Virus record (IMG/VR): IMGVR_UViG_3300024265_000085
Span: 1 to 47,338 of that record
Origin: a virus
Length of the DNA stretch: 47,338 nucleotides
Strand: one strand, 5' to 3'
The notes beneath the pieces were generated by a model, which saw only the letters and a list, made by a program, of their open reading frames with translations, was not told the origin of the DNA and searched no databases. Positions 6,500-15,183 of the stretch are shown one piece after another. Position numbers and translations under genes: made by a program. The first letter of the stretch is position 1. The number at the start of each line of letters is the position of its first letter.

Positions 6500-8117
6500 A
6501 AAGTCAAATGAAGAATTAGCTATGATGAAAGCAAATGTGCTTACATGGGCGCATTTGAAAGGTCTGAACCTGCGCGACGGTATAAAGTTCTCTCTTGAAG
6601 GAAGACCTTATCTTCGTGACCTTGTAAATTATCCGAAGAAAGTTCTGAATATCAAAAAAGGCACCCAGATCGGAGCTACTACTACAAAATACTTAGAGGC
6701 TGTCCATGGGTGCCTTTACAGAATCTTTGACCAGAACATTATGTATATGATGCCTACCGTCAAGGCGGTGGAACAGCTTGCAAAGATATCGTTCGACCCG
6801 ATCTTCGATTATAATCTATGGTTAAAAAAACACGTCGGCACAAACACCGCGTCTGTAAAAGAGATAAACGGTCGGTCGATAGTCTTTGTGGGTGCCCAGC
6901 CCCAGAAGATAGGGGGTACAACCAAAGACTCCGCAAACCTGCGGTCTACTCCCTGTGACGTTATTAAGCGTGACGAGATAGACCTGATGGATATGGATAT
7001 GGTCGAGAAGTCCAAAGAGAGATTGAACAACTCCAGGTTCAGACTTGAAGAGAATTTCGGTTCACCGACATTTCCCGGTTATGGTATTGACCAGTTATAC
7101 GAAGAGTCCGACCAGAATAAATGGCAGATACCATGCAGTGCGTGTGGGAGGTATACCTGCCTGTCTGATTCGTGGGAGAAGGCTATTATCAAGATTAACG
7201 GCAGGTGGTTCCGGTCTTGTACATATTGTCAGAACGAAATATTCGTTGCAGACGGCGGATGGCAGCCGGACTATGCTGACAGGTACGAGGGCGGTGTATG
7301 GATTGATGGGTGGTTGTCGCCTATGGCTGACCTTGAAGGGTATATGAGAAGGTTTCATAAAGCGGAAGGTGTTGCTTTATCTGAGTTCCTTCGGTCCATA
7401 GTCGGGCAGGCTGCAAGCGAGAAGGAAATGCAACTGACCCGTGAAGACGTGATAGGGCGATGCAACCCGTCTTATAGTTCGCAGGTATATTCCAGCGGCG
7501 AGACTTCGATGGGGATAGATGTAGGAAAGACTTTACATTGTCTGGTAGGTAACAGGACGGGCAGGGAAACTTACGAGATACTTCAAGCCGCAAGAATCGA
7601 TAAGTTTGATGACGCTCTTGATATTGTTCAGAAGATGAAAGTAAAGAACTGCGTAGTTGATTCTCTGCCTGATATTCATGCTGCAAGGACGTTCCAGAAA
7701 GACGCACGGAAATTAGGGTGCAGAGTTACTTTATGCCAGTATTCCGAACAGATGCCGGGCAATCCAAGTTGGACAAAAGACGGAATGGTCAAAGTTAACC
7801 GTAACGAATGGTGCGATAAGGTAAATGAAGTATTCATAAGTGGTAAGATTGCTTTACCCCGACAGTCGGCGGAGATCGAAGAAGTAGCAAAGGAAATGAC
7901 AAAGACGGCAAAGACGCTTATCCCTCATCCTGAAACGGGAATAATGAAACCCAGATGGATTAAACTTTCGGGTGACGATCATTATTATCATACAATGCTT
8001 TACTTCCTTCTGGCGGCGTCGAGAACTTCACCTAAAAGAAATGTAACAGAACGAAAGAATACCAATATAACGACTCAGCGTTCGAACTCCGGTCGGCGGA
8101 GAAGGCGTGCGAGTTGA
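6492..8117 (+). CDS. terL: Terminase large subunit (GpA-like)
   Basis: The 541-aa packaging motor hydrolyses ATP to pump DNA into the prohead and cuts the concatemer. A Walker A variant, KKGTQIGATTTK, is near residue 55. The Walker B-like VIKRDEIDLMD is near 155-165. The SPTFPGYGI segment and YEESDQNKWQIPCSACG near 195-215 are characteristic of the lambda GpA branch, with a second Cys pair (CTYCQNE) completing a zinc-binding site. The nuclease half starts around SMGIDVGK (residue 335), with further acidic residues in CVVDSLPDIH. The end is Arg-rich. Length fits the family. The GpA-type motor combined with a T7-type portal is a known mix in environmental podoviruses. Confidence 0.93.
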   Translation: MAKKSNEELAMMKANVLTWAHLKGLNLRDGIKFSLEGRPYLRDLVNYPKKVLNIKKGTQIGATTTKYLEAVHGCLYRIFDQNIMYMMPTVKAVEQLAKISFDPIFDYNLWLKKHVGTNTASVKEINGRSIVFVGAQPQKIGGTTKDSANLRSTPCDVIKRDEIDLMDMDMVEKSKERLNNSRFRLEENFGSPTFPGYGIDQLYEESDQNKWQIPCSACGRYTCLSDSWEKAIIKINGRWFRSCTYCQNEIFVADGGWQPDYADRYEGGVWIDGWLSPMADLEGYMRRFHKAEGVALSEFLRSIVGQAASEKEMQLTREDVIGRCNPSYSSQVYSSGETSMGIDVGKTLHCLVGNRTGRETYEILQAARIDKFDDALDIVQKMKVKNCVVDSLPDIHAARTFQKDARKLGCRVTLCQYSEQMPGNPSWTKDGMVKVNRNEWCDKVNEVFISGKIALPRQSAEIEEVAKEMTKTAKTLIPHPETGIMKPRWIKLSGDDHYYHTMLYFLLAASRTSPKRNVTERKNTNITTQRSNSGRRRRRAS

Positions 8118-8153
8118 TTAGTATTATACCCGCGAGGGTAGAAAGGAGCTATC

Positions 8154-9110
8154 ATGGCTCGATGGGCAGCAAATTTAAGAAAAACAGGTTACGACGGAAC
8201 AAGTATTACGGAAGATCCGTTCGGGCGATTGCAAGCTCGCACAGGCAACTCGCGACTGCCATTTGCAAGTACGTTTTATGTAGACGGCAACAGGGTATCG
8301 TCTGGCGGTGGAAAGACGTGGAAGACTGCGTTTAAGACTCTTGCTGAGGGCCTTGCGGCGGCGCACGCTTTCCAGGGTCTGTCGGCTAACAGAGCGTGGG
8401 CACAGAGGTCAACGGTTTATTGTGTTGGCGATGCACTAACAGAAGACCTGACAAAGTTCGCAGAGAAAACTGATGTGATTGGCGTCGGAACAACTAATCA
8501 GCATCCGCGAACGCGGCTTGAAGGAAATCATGTGCTTGAGGCGGCGACTACGGATACTTATCATGGATGTGTGTTTCATAATATCGAATTCTATAGTGAT
8601 GCAGCCGGTATTATTGTGGACATCCCGATCAATCAGAACGGTATCGGATTCGACAATTGTGTATTCAGTGCAATTGACGCAGCTACTATCGGTTTACGAG
8701 CAGTTCAGGCACACGATATGTTTATTACTAATTGCAGGTTTGATCCGAATACATCTGGCGCAGGATTTTCTACGGCAGCTATTCAAATCAACGCAGGCAG
8801 CGTGACTAATTTCCTATTGGAGAATTGCAGAATCCATAGTAGTGCTATTGGGCTGGACTTTAATCCAACAGCAGGTCAGGCGATAAACTGTTGGGCCATT
8901 GATAATGTTATGGCGACTGTTGGTATGGGTATTGATTCGGAAGATGATAGCGCAACCAGTGGGTTACTTGTTGTAGGGAACAGAATGATAACTGATATTG
9001 ATACTACTACGGTTACTGATGGTTATGATTTCGTTCTTGCCAGAGCGATTGATAATGTAATCACCGGCAAGGACGAAACCGATGCGGTTCCATACGTCTT
9101 ACAGGCATAG
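8154..9110 (+). CDS. Right-handed beta-helix-like virion protein
   Basis: The ATG at 8154 follows AAAGGAG. In this 318-aa protein, residues about 110-300 consist of short repeating strand-turn units with N and G at turns (HNIEFYSDAAGI, FDNCVFSAIDAAT, ITNCRFDPNTSG, LENCRIHSSAIG, ...). The repeated NC-F/R motif is typical of parallel beta-helices such as those in phage tailspikes and pectate-lyase-like folds. The N-terminus (MARWAANLRKTGYDGTS) may be an attachment segment. It lies between terminase and portal, where decoration or tail-associated beta-helices often occur. No clear catalytic triad is seen. Confidence 0.7.
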   Translation: MARWAANLRKTGYDGTSITEDPFGRLQARTGNSRLPFASTFYVDGNRVSSGGGKTWKTAFKTLAEGLAAAHAFQGLSANRAWAQRSTVYCVGDALTEDLTKFAEKTDVIGVGTTNQHPRTRLEGNHVLEAATTDTYHGCVFHNIEFYSDAAGIIVDIPINQNGIGFDNCVFSAIDAATIGLRAVQAHDMFITNCRFDPNTSGAGFSTAAIQINAGSVTNFLLENCRIHSSAIGLDFNPTAGQAINCWAIDNVMATVGMGIDSEDDSATSGLLVVGNRMITDIDTTTVTDGYDFVLARAIDNVITGKDETDAVPYVLQA

Positions 9111-9119
9111 GAGTTAATA

Positions 9120-9248
9120 ATGGCTAAGAAAAAAGTAGCAAAGAAAAAAGTGGTTTCCGAAGAAAAGGTTGTCCCGGTCGAAGTAAAAAAAGTATATGAC
9201 CCGGAAAGACATCGTATATTAACCTCAACGGAAGAGTCCAATGAGTAG
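9120..9248 (+). CDS. 42-aa Lys-rich peptide before the portal
   Basis: The ATG at 9120 follows TAGGAG. The peptide starts MAKKKVAKKKVVSEEKVVPV and is Lys/Val/Glu-rich, so probably disordered. Its stop overlaps the ATG of the next gene at 9241. It may be a virion peptide but no family is recognised. Confidence 0.5.
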   Translation: MAKKKVAKKKVVSEEKVVPVEVKKVYDPERHRILTSTEESNE

Positions 9249-9444
9249 TTTATTTGGTGCGGCAAAAGCGAAAACGCAAGGTGACCCTGAACCTGTTGAG
9301 AGTATCCAACAAATAAAAGTGGACGCGACGGAGGCTGCGCGTAGAAGAAGGCGCAGTCTCATTGGAACAGGCAGGCAGTCTACGCAACTTGCGGGCACAC
9401 AAAACCTGTTACGGCAAGGACTTAAAAGACGGTTAGGCGAATGA
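9241..9444 (+). CDS. 67-aa small protein of the portal operon
   Basis: It begins MSSLFGAAKAKTQGDPEPV, has a helix with an Arg tract (EAARRRRRSLIGTG) and ends LLRQGLKRRLGE. The layout of a short Gly/Phe N-terminus, an RRRR helix and an LLG end is common in small proteins next to podovirus portal genes and in T7-like structural operons. Its function is not established. It overlaps the portal ATG by four bases. Confidence 0.6.
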   Translation: MSSLFGAAKAKTQGDPEPVESIQQIKVDATEAARRRRRSLIGTGRQSTQLAGTQNLLRQGLKRRLGE

Positions 9445-11063
9445 GTACGAAAGAAGAACAAGTTCTGGATCGGTACGAAGCGGCTAAGAAACTGCGTGAC
9501 GAATCCAATAGTGTCCTTGAGGAATTAGGTCGTTATGTATGGCCGAATTCAAGAGACATGCACCAGGCGATTAACCAGCCGCCCGGACAGGTACGCACAC
9601 TCGATGTACTGGATTCAACCGCGCGAACAGCGGCACATCGTATGACAGCAGGACTCTTTTCGTTCATTATGCCAGCCGGACAGAATTTAACGTGGTTTGA
9701 GTATGAAGCCCAGAGTGCAGAGGACCGGGAAGACGATGTGATTCGTCAATGGCTTTCTACAGCCACCGACGCCGTACACTCTGAGCTTCTACGCTCAAAT
9801 TTCCAGCGTGCCATGTTTATGACGCTAAAGTCCATGGTGGTATTTGGTACAGGTTGTATTGCACTTACAAAGAACAAAAAGACGAAAGGCTTGCAGTATC
9901 GTAATTATCATCTTGGCGATATATTCTTTGAAGAAAATGACGAAGGCGAGATCGATGTTGTTTTCCGCAGGATAAGATACACTGTAAGGCAGGCTGTTAA
10001 GAAGTTCGGCGATAACGTAAGCGATAAGATCAAGAAGGAATTCAAAGCCAAGAAGTTTAATAACAAACATGAATTCGTACACGCTGTTTTTCCGAGAGAC
10101 GACGTAGACCCCAAAAAGGTAGACGCTGCCGGTATGTCTTTTGAGTCCATGTATATCGAAGTCGAGAGTAAAAAGACTGTAGAGGAAGGTGGTTTCCGCA
10201 GGCAGGTTTATCTCATAGGCAGACTTGAGTTAGCACCTAACGAATTACTCGGCAGAGGGCCGGGCCATGACTTACTGCCTGAGATCAGGATGCTCAATGA
10301 TATGCGGGCAACTTATATAGAAGGCGCAGAGTCGGCTCATACACCGCCTTTGCTGGCAGAGGATGATTCTATTGTAGGCCAACCCGTAACGGGTCCAGGT
10401 GCTGTTTTATACTACAGGCAGGGTTCTCCAATTCCTGTTCCGTTAAATGTAGGTTTCAATGCTGCCGGGTTGGGTCTGGATATCGAGAAACAAAGATTAA
10501 TTGTTAAGGATGGTTATTTCAATGACTTATTCGATGCCCTTGAGAATATCAGGAATATATCAAGCGCTACCGAAGCTGAGATAAGACAAGCGGGTAAGTT
10601 AGTTGTTGTCGCTCCTATGGTGACTGGACTCCAACAGGAATTATTCGACCCACTGGCGGTACAGTCCTTACAGTTGTTGTCTGCAAGCAAGAAAGAATCT
10701 ATTCCTAAAGCACCGGATGATTTTGAATTTGATATTGTTTATCAGGGCAGGTTGGCAAAGGCAATGTCTCAATTACAATCTAATGCTATTGAATTATGGT
10801 TAGGCAAGTGGACGGCATTGGAAGAGATATGGCCTGTAAGTGATAATATCGACATGGACGAAGCTGCAAGACTCACAGCAAATAACAGCGGTGTACCCGG
10901 ACAGGTAATGAGACCCGAAGAAGATGTTGCCCTTATGAGGGAAGAAAGAAAGAAGGTACAGGATGCGGCACAGCAAGCGGAGATAGGCGCGACGGCGGCG
11001 AAAGCGATAAAGGATGTGAGTGGGGCAATTGACGAAACCAGTGTGGCGGCGCAATTCGTATGA
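9441..11063 (+). CDS. Portal protein (T7 gp8-type head-to-tail connector)
   Basis: The 540-aa protein forms the dodecameric ring at the head vertex through which DNA passes and to which the tail binds. The N-terminus has the family look: YEAAKKLRDESNSVLEELGRYVWP. It continues with DSTARTAAHRMTAGLFSFIM around residue 55-75 and FGTGCIALTKN near 135-145. A YHLGDIFFEENDEGEIDVVF strand segment (155-175) and RMLNDMRATYIEGAESAHTP in the clip/stem region (about 290-310) complete the family pattern. The length is typical. The order terminase-portal-scaffold-capsid supports the call. Confidence 0.92.
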   Translation: MSTKEEQVLDRYEAAKKLRDESNSVLEELGRYVWPNSRDMHQAINQPPGQVRTLDVLDSTARTAAHRMTAGLFSFIMPAGQNLTWFEYEAQSAEDREDDVIRQWLSTATDAVHSELLRSNFQRAMFMTLKSMVVFGTGCIALTKNKKTKGLQYRNYHLGDIFFEENDEGEIDVVFRRIRYTVRQAVKKFGDNVSDKIKKEFKAKKFNNKHEFVHAVFPRDDVDPKKVDAAGMSFESMYIEVESKKTVEEGGFRRQVYLIGRLELAPNELLGRGPGHDLLPEIRMLNDMRATYIEGAESAHTPPLLAEDDSIVGQPVTGPGAVLYYRQGSPIPVPLNVGFNAAGLGLDIEKQRLIVKDGYFNDLFDALENIRNISSATEAEIRQAGKLVVVAPMVTGLQQELFDPLAVQSLQLLSASKKESIPKAPDDFEFDIVYQGRLAKAMSQLQSNAIELWLGKWTALEEIWPVSDNIDMDEAARLTANNSGVPGQVMRPEEDVALMREERKKVQDAAQQAEIGATAAKAIKDVSGAIDETSVAAQFV

Positions 11064-11308
11064 GCAGAGAAGAACAAATAGCTGAAAATGTGGAAAAGAA
11101 CGACGATCTTGCTCTTGAGATGCAGCACTTGTTTGCTTCGGCAAGAGGTATTAAAGTCCTCGATCATCTGAGAGAGTTCTGTGGTTTCGAGTTTTCCAGT
11201 GTAGGTCAGGATTTCAACCCTAACAGGACTATGTTCAGGGAAGGACAGAGAAATGTTTATGTCCATATAAATAGCATGTTGAAACGAAAGGTAGAGAAGA
11301 ATGGTTGA
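11060..11308 (+). CDS. Bbp19-like structural protein
   Basis: This 82-aa protein has the compact pattern of the phage Bbp19 family: a helix ALEMQHLFASARGIKVLDHL, a Phe/Gly turn, and a final helix FREGQRNVYVHINSMLKR. In podoviruses it lies between portal and scaffold, as here. It overlaps the portal stop by four bases and the scaffold start by eight. The exact virion role is unclear. Confidence 0.7.
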   Translation: MSREEQIAENVEKNDDLALEMQHLFASARGIKVLDHLREFCGFEFSSVGQDFNPNRTMFREGQRNVYVHINSMLKRKVEKNG

Positions 11309-12050
11309 TTACATGAATACGGATGGAAGTTTCGGTGATATGTCTGGTGCGCCGGAGAGCGTGAGTGCGCTTGTCGGAAGTAAAGGGTTCAAGAGCGTGG
11401 AGGCATTGGCGATTGGGTACCAAACAGAAGTAGCATATAAGGGAACAGTGGCGGAAAAACTGAATATCCCTGAGACTGTAACCGATGAAATGGCACATAC
11501 AATGCGAACAAGACTCGGCAGACCAGAGAATCCTGACGGTTATGATTTCGGTGATGCAGCAAAGACGTTTAAGCCGGAGGTTCTGAGTGGTATTAAGGGA
11601 CTCGCGCATGCACAAGGACTGAACCCGACACAGGCAACCGCCGTGGTCAACCAGATACTTGAAATTGCTAATATTCAGGTAGCAAGCGAAGAGGCCGCGA
11701 CTGCTGCTGTGGAGGCCGCCCTGAAAGAGAAACATGGCGACAAGTACGATACTTATATGGAGGAGGCGTTTAACGTGTCCGAAGCCTTGGGTATTACGCC
11801 AACTTTAGATAAACTCGGATTGAACAGAAACCCGGAAGTCATAGAAATGCTGCATCGAATGAATTCTAAATTAGATGAGGCAACATTAAAGGCTGCCGGG
11901 GGCGGTCCCGTAGACCCGAAAACTATAGACGAGAAGATTAAAGCAGTGACAGAAAATCCTGCATACTCAGATCGAATGCACGTTGACCATCACGCAATGA
12001 TGGCTGAGTTCAAGAATCTATTGGCCCAGAAACATAATCAGGCTGGATGA
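11301..12050 (+). CDS. Capsid scaffolding protein
   Basis: The 249-aa protein is acidic and helix-rich with Ala/Glu stretches (EEAATAAVEAALKEKHGD) and an ordered early segment (RPENPDGYDFGDAAKTFKPE). The PENPDGYDF motif is one I know from phage scaffold proteins. The C-terminus is a basic helix (HVDHHAMMAEFKNLLAQKH) that would contact the capsid protein. It lies directly upstream of the major capsid gene. It would act inside the prohead and leave before DNA packaging. No protease motif is evident. Confidence 0.8.
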   Translation: MVDYMNTDGSFGDMSGAPESVSALVGSKGFKSVEALAIGYQTEVAYKGTVAEKLNIPETVTDEMAHTMRTRLGRPENPDGYDFGDAAKTFKPEVLSGIKGLAHAQGLNPTQATAVVNQILEIANIQVASEEAATAAVEAALKEKHGDKYDTYMEEAFNVSEALGITPTLDKLGLNRNPEVIEMLHRMNSKLDEATLKAAGGGPVDPKTIDEKIKAVTENPAYSDRMHVDHHAMMAEFKNLLAQKHNQAG

Positions 12051-12195
12051 CCAAAGATTCAGATAGCCGGATGACCGCAAGGCCCGGAAGATAGTGGTAG
12101 CCCACTTGTCCACTCGACAGTAAAGAGCAGGCATGGCCCGCAAGGACGACCTTGACCGTTAAAACTAATTAAGGTTTAACTTGTGGAGGCCAATT
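12051..12195 (+). promoter_or_regulatory. Structured leader in front of the major capsid gene
   Basis: This 145-base gap in an otherwise packed operon holds three consecutive perfect hairpins: AGTGG/CCACT with a 4-base loop (12093-12106), CAAGG/CCTTG with a 4-base loop (12141-12154), and GTTAAA/TTTAAC (12158-12180). The last is directly followed by the GTGGAGG ribosome site. A second CCACT at 12110-12114 offers an alternative partner for AGTGG. There is no T-run, so termination is unlikely. The leader may stabilise the capsid mRNA or control its translation. Confidence 0.55.
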
Positions 12196-13179
12196 ATGGC
12201 TACAAGACAGGGCAATGTAAATGCTGCTTCCGGTTATTGGGAGGAAGCATTTTACCACGCCTATACAGCAGGATATCGACAAATCTTGCAGGAAGAAAAT
12301 GACGCTTATGCTGGCACTACAGATGTAGATTCCTTGCAAGGCGACAACAAATCGTATGATTTCGTTGGTTCGATTGAAATGACCAAGAAGTCTGTGCGGT
12401 TTGCGGATATTCCGGTTGAGGAGATTGCCCATAACAGGCGATGGATGTTCCCGGAATGGTACGAAAAGGCCGTATTCGTAGACAACGAGGATCAGATCGC
12501 ACTTCTGGCTGATCCTACGAGTGCATACATCACGGCGATGGCGAAAGCTATTATTCGTGTGAAGAATGACGTTATCAATAACGCATTCTTTGGTTCTGTT
12601 CGTGGTGGTGAGAATCCCGGCGACGATACCTACACCTTTGATGATGCTGCGGTATTTGTAGTTACATCAGAGGGTGGGCGGGTTATCGTTCACGATGCGA
12701 AACTGAACTTTGCAGTTGGCGGTACTTCGACAGGATTGACGATTGATAAGCTTATTCTGGCTCGTCAGGCGATGATCGAGTTGAAGAATAACCCCAACGA
12801 AAAGTTCCATATTGGCGTTGCCCCGAAACAGTTATCTGACTTGCTTCGGTCTGCTGAAACCCAAAGTATCGATACGGCAATTATCAGGTCGCTAATTGCC
12901 GGTACTGTTACTGAGTTCATGGGCTTCCAATTCCATATCGATCACAATATCGTTGTGGGTTCAAGTAACGATATGAATAGTGACACAAACGTATTCAGAT
13001 GTCCTTGTTGGTCCAAAATGGGAATTCTTTACGCACAGCACCTCTCTCCGATGTTCCGGGTAGACTGGTTGCCTCGTAAGGGTATCTGGCAGGTATCGGC
13101 TAAGTCCGGTCAGAATGCTATCCGTATGGACGAAGACAAGGTTTTGTTAATCGAATGTATTGATACTACGGAAGCGTAG
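12196..13179 (+). CDS. Major capsid protein
   Basis: I chose ATG 12196 (MATRQGNVNAASGYWEEAF) because GTGGAGG lies 7 bases upstream. The 327-aa protein has an N-terminal helix, an E-loop-like region (SIEMTKKSVRFADIPVEEIA) and a long helix (TAMAKAIIRVKNDVINNAFF). The C-terminal A-domain-like part contains FHIGVAPKQLSDLLRS and SLIAGTVTEFMGFQFH. That pattern, a ligand-like strand followed by GxVxxFMGFxF, is one I know from HK97-fold capsid proteins of environmental podoviruses. It follows scaffold and carries its own structured leader, consistent with high expression. Confidence 0.88.
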   Translation: MATRQGNVNAASGYWEEAFYHAYTAGYRQILQEENDAYAGTTDVDSLQGDNKSYDFVGSIEMTKKSVRFADIPVEEIAHNRRWMFPEWYEKAVFVDNEDQIALLADPTSAYITAMAKAIIRVKNDVINNAFFGSVRGGENPGDDTYTFDDAAVFVVTSEGGRVIVHDAKLNFAVGGTSTGLTIDKLILARQAMIELKNNPNEKFHIGVAPKQLSDLLRSAETQSIDTAIIRSLIAGTVTEFMGFQFHIDHNIVVGSSNDMNSDTNVFRCPCWSKMGILYAQHLSPMFRVDWLPRKGIWQVSAKSGQNAIRMDEDKVLLIECIDTTEA

Positions 13180-13195
13180 AGAAAGGAGTATAATT

Positions 13196-13678
13196 ATGGC
13201 AGCTATAACTACTGGAAGTGGCGTTAATTATACCAAAGAGGCCGCAACATTTGCGGGCACTTCTAATCTGAGTGCTATGCTCGCCGCAGCTGACGTATGG
13301 AATACCAAGCTGAGGGTCGTTTACGATACCTTTGCAATGCTCGCTGCGGACACAGCGGCTGCGGGTTTCGTGCTTACAGTTGGCACTCTACCGAAAGGTG
13401 CAAGATTGCTTGGTTGGTATGTAGCTAATGAGGCAAACTCTGCGGCTACGACAGCAACCATGTCTATTGTTGACCCCGCAGGAAATATCACGGCAGCGTC
13501 AGCAACGGCAGCGTGGACAAGTTGGAATGCAGCAGCACAACTCTTTATTCCGGCACTGGAAGCGGTGAGTAACGCACCACTTGATGACAGGCACACGGTA
13601 ACGGTAACAACTGCTGACCAGACATGGGCGGCGAGTATTAGTGTTGTTGTTGCAACCCTGTATATCATCGAAGATTAA
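13196..13678 (+). CDS. Probable capsid decoration / minor head protein
   Basis: The ATG at 13196 has AAAGGAG upstream; the longer frame from 13160 has none. The 160-aa protein is Ala/Thr-rich and beta-predicted, with strands such as AGFVLTVGTLPKGARLLGWY and HTVTVTTADQTWAASISVVV. Such proteins (often called head decoration or DUF2190-like) commonly follow podovirus capsid genes. The strong terminator after it sets the capsid transcript end. Confidence 0.6.
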   Translation: MAAITTGSGVNYTKEAATFAGTSNLSAMLAAADVWNTKLRVVYDTFAMLAADTAAAGFVLTVGTLPKGARLLGWYVANEANSAATTATMSIVDPAGNITAASATAAWTSWNAAAQLFIPALEAVSNAPLDDRHTVTVTTADQTWAASISVVVATLYIIED

Positions 13679-13685
13679 TGTGAAC

Positions 13686-13714
13686 GGGGAGGGCTTCGGC
13701 CTTCCCCTAATTTT
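13686..13714 (+). terminator. Intrinsic terminator after the capsid genes
   Basis: A 9-pair stem with one G-U pair (GGGGAGGGC / GCCTTCCCC, 13686-13707) closes on a UUCG tetraloop and is followed by TAATTTT. It would reduce transcription into the tail genes, as T7's Tphi terminator does after its capsid gene. The tail genes need read-through or another promoter; I see no clear promoter right after it. Confidence 0.85.
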
Positions 13715-13723
13715 GAGGTTGAT

Positions 13724-14674
13724 ATGGCTTTAACCGCCGTAGAGGTAATCTTTAATCTGGCTATCGAATTGCTCGGAGGTTTCCGGGTGGAAGATACTGC
13801 TGTTAGCAGGGCCGACAAGCCATATAGACTCGCAAACAACTACTATCCTCTTGCAAGAGATACTATACTTGGACGGCATAACTGGAACGAAGCTGTTGAG
13901 CAGGTTATCGTATCACAAGAGGCACCAACGTCCAATCCGCTATTTGAGTATAACCGAAAATACGCCAGGCCGACAGATAGCATGAAGATCATATCTGTTG
14001 GGGACAGGAATATATTTGGCGCTCCGAGTACAGGTGATATATGGCCGTGGGATGTGGTTGGTGAGTTTATCATGTCCAACGCTGACCAGACTCCCCAATT
14101 ATGGGTTACAGAAAATGATTACGTGGCAGGTGAATATGTATCTCGCAAAATAGAAATATGGGTTACATCGACAGGGTATCTGGTAGGGCAATTTATTTCT
14201 ACGGGCGGCTCGGTTTATGTGTGCGCCGAAGCCCATACATCCGGTACGTTTGCTACGGATTTAGCAGCCTCAAAATGGACCGTAACTACTGATGAAGTAA
14301 CTGATAATGTTTCTTATATATGTGCTATTTCACACGAATCGGGAACATTTGCGGACGATCTGGAAGCAGCCAAGTGGACTACTTCCGGGGTAAACTATAA
14401 AATTCTTTACGTGACTTATATTAAGCAACTGACCGATACGACTAAATGGAGTGCCCGCCTCAAGGATGCCATTGTACATCAACTTGCGATATATATCGTC
14501 ACTGCTCTACATAACGATTCAAAACAGAGAATTGTTCTGGTAAACCAATTGGAACAGTTGATTCTACCACAGGCCCGTTCCGTTGATTCGCAACAGGGCA
14601 AACCAAAAAGATTATTTTCAAGCCGACACATGCGTTCCCGCTTTCAGGGTAATGCCGGTTGGCGTTATTATTAA
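13724..14674 (+). CDS. Tail tubular A-like protein with two inserted binding-type repeats
   Basis: In this 316-aa protein the N-terminal helices (AVEVIFNLAIELLGG ... NNYYPLARDTILGRHNWNEA) and the C-terminal helices (WSARLKDAIVHQLAIYIVTA ... LEQLILPQARSVDSQQG) match the gatekeeper/head-completion protein at the T7 gp11 position. Between them, residues about 125-225 hold two copies of a module with the core SGTFATDLAASKWT / SGTFADDLEAAKWT, about 45 aa apart. These resemble small carbohydrate-binding-like modules. It would bind the portal and extend the tail. The insertion is unusual for T7 gp11. Confidence 0.75.
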   Translation: MALTAVEVIFNLAIELLGGFRVEDTAVSRADKPYRLANNYYPLARDTILGRHNWNEAVEQVIVSQEAPTSNPLFEYNRKYARPTDSMKIISVGDRNIFGAPSTGDIWPWDVVGEFIMSNADQTPQLWVTENDYVAGEYVSRKIEIWVTSTGYLVGQFISTGGSVYVCAEAHTSGTFATDLAASKWTVTTDEVTDNVSYICAISHESGTFADDLEAAKWTTSGVNYKILYVTYIKQLTDTTKWSARLKDAIVHQLAIYIVTALHNDSKQRIVLVNQLEQLILPQARSVDSQQGKPKRLFSSRHMRSRFQGNAGWRYY

Positions 14675-14685
14675 AGGAAGGAAAT

Positions 14686-15183
14686 ATGCCTCCATTAAAA
14701 ACAAAATTAAGTTCGTATACGATCATAGAGTCTACATCCGGTACTGATACCGAGAGCATTCCAGCAACTACTGGTTTTGTACCAGCAGAGGGTGGAATAA
14801 GTGGTGGTTATGACTTTCAGGATTTAGGTACGCCAGATGGCTTAACAGAAGTTAATATGTTATCGATCATAGTATATGGCACGGGCAGTGCAGACGAGAC
14901 TGCAACAATAGCATTTTTCGCAGCAGTAGACGGCGGGCCACCTGAGTATATTTGTACTGTGGATTATATCTTTGGTACAGGTACACAAGCGACAGGTGTG
15001 TTATGGGCTGATACTGCTACGGTAACATCGTATCATACAACTACGATACAGGAAGGTGGTGCTACGGCCAATGACATCAAGCGTCTCAATTTCGATTTTA
15101 CTGGTTTCAGATATATCAAAGCATTTGTTACAGCAACCAACTTAACCACAGGTAATATTCGAGTTCTTGCCAGATATCTCTAA
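14686..15183 (+). CDS. Hypothetical structural protein between tail tube genes
   Basis: The ATG at 14686 is preceded by AAGGAAGG. The 165-aa product is beta-rich with Gly/Thr loops (MPPLKTKLSSYTIIESTSGT ... FRYIKAFVTATNLTTG). Its end, RYIKAFVTATNLTTGNIRVL, resembles small phage virion proteins that accompany the capsid or tail. The TAATG stop-start overlap couples it to the tail tubular B-like gene. No specific role can be assigned. Confidence 0.6.
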   Translation: MPPLKTKLSSYTIIESTSGTDTESIPATTGFVPAEGGISGGYDFQDLGTPDGLTEVNMLSIIVYGTGSADETATIAFFAAVDGGPPEYICTVDYIFGTGTQATGVLWADTATVTSYHTTTIQEGGATANDIKRLNFDFTGFRYIKAFVTATNLTTGNIRVLARYL

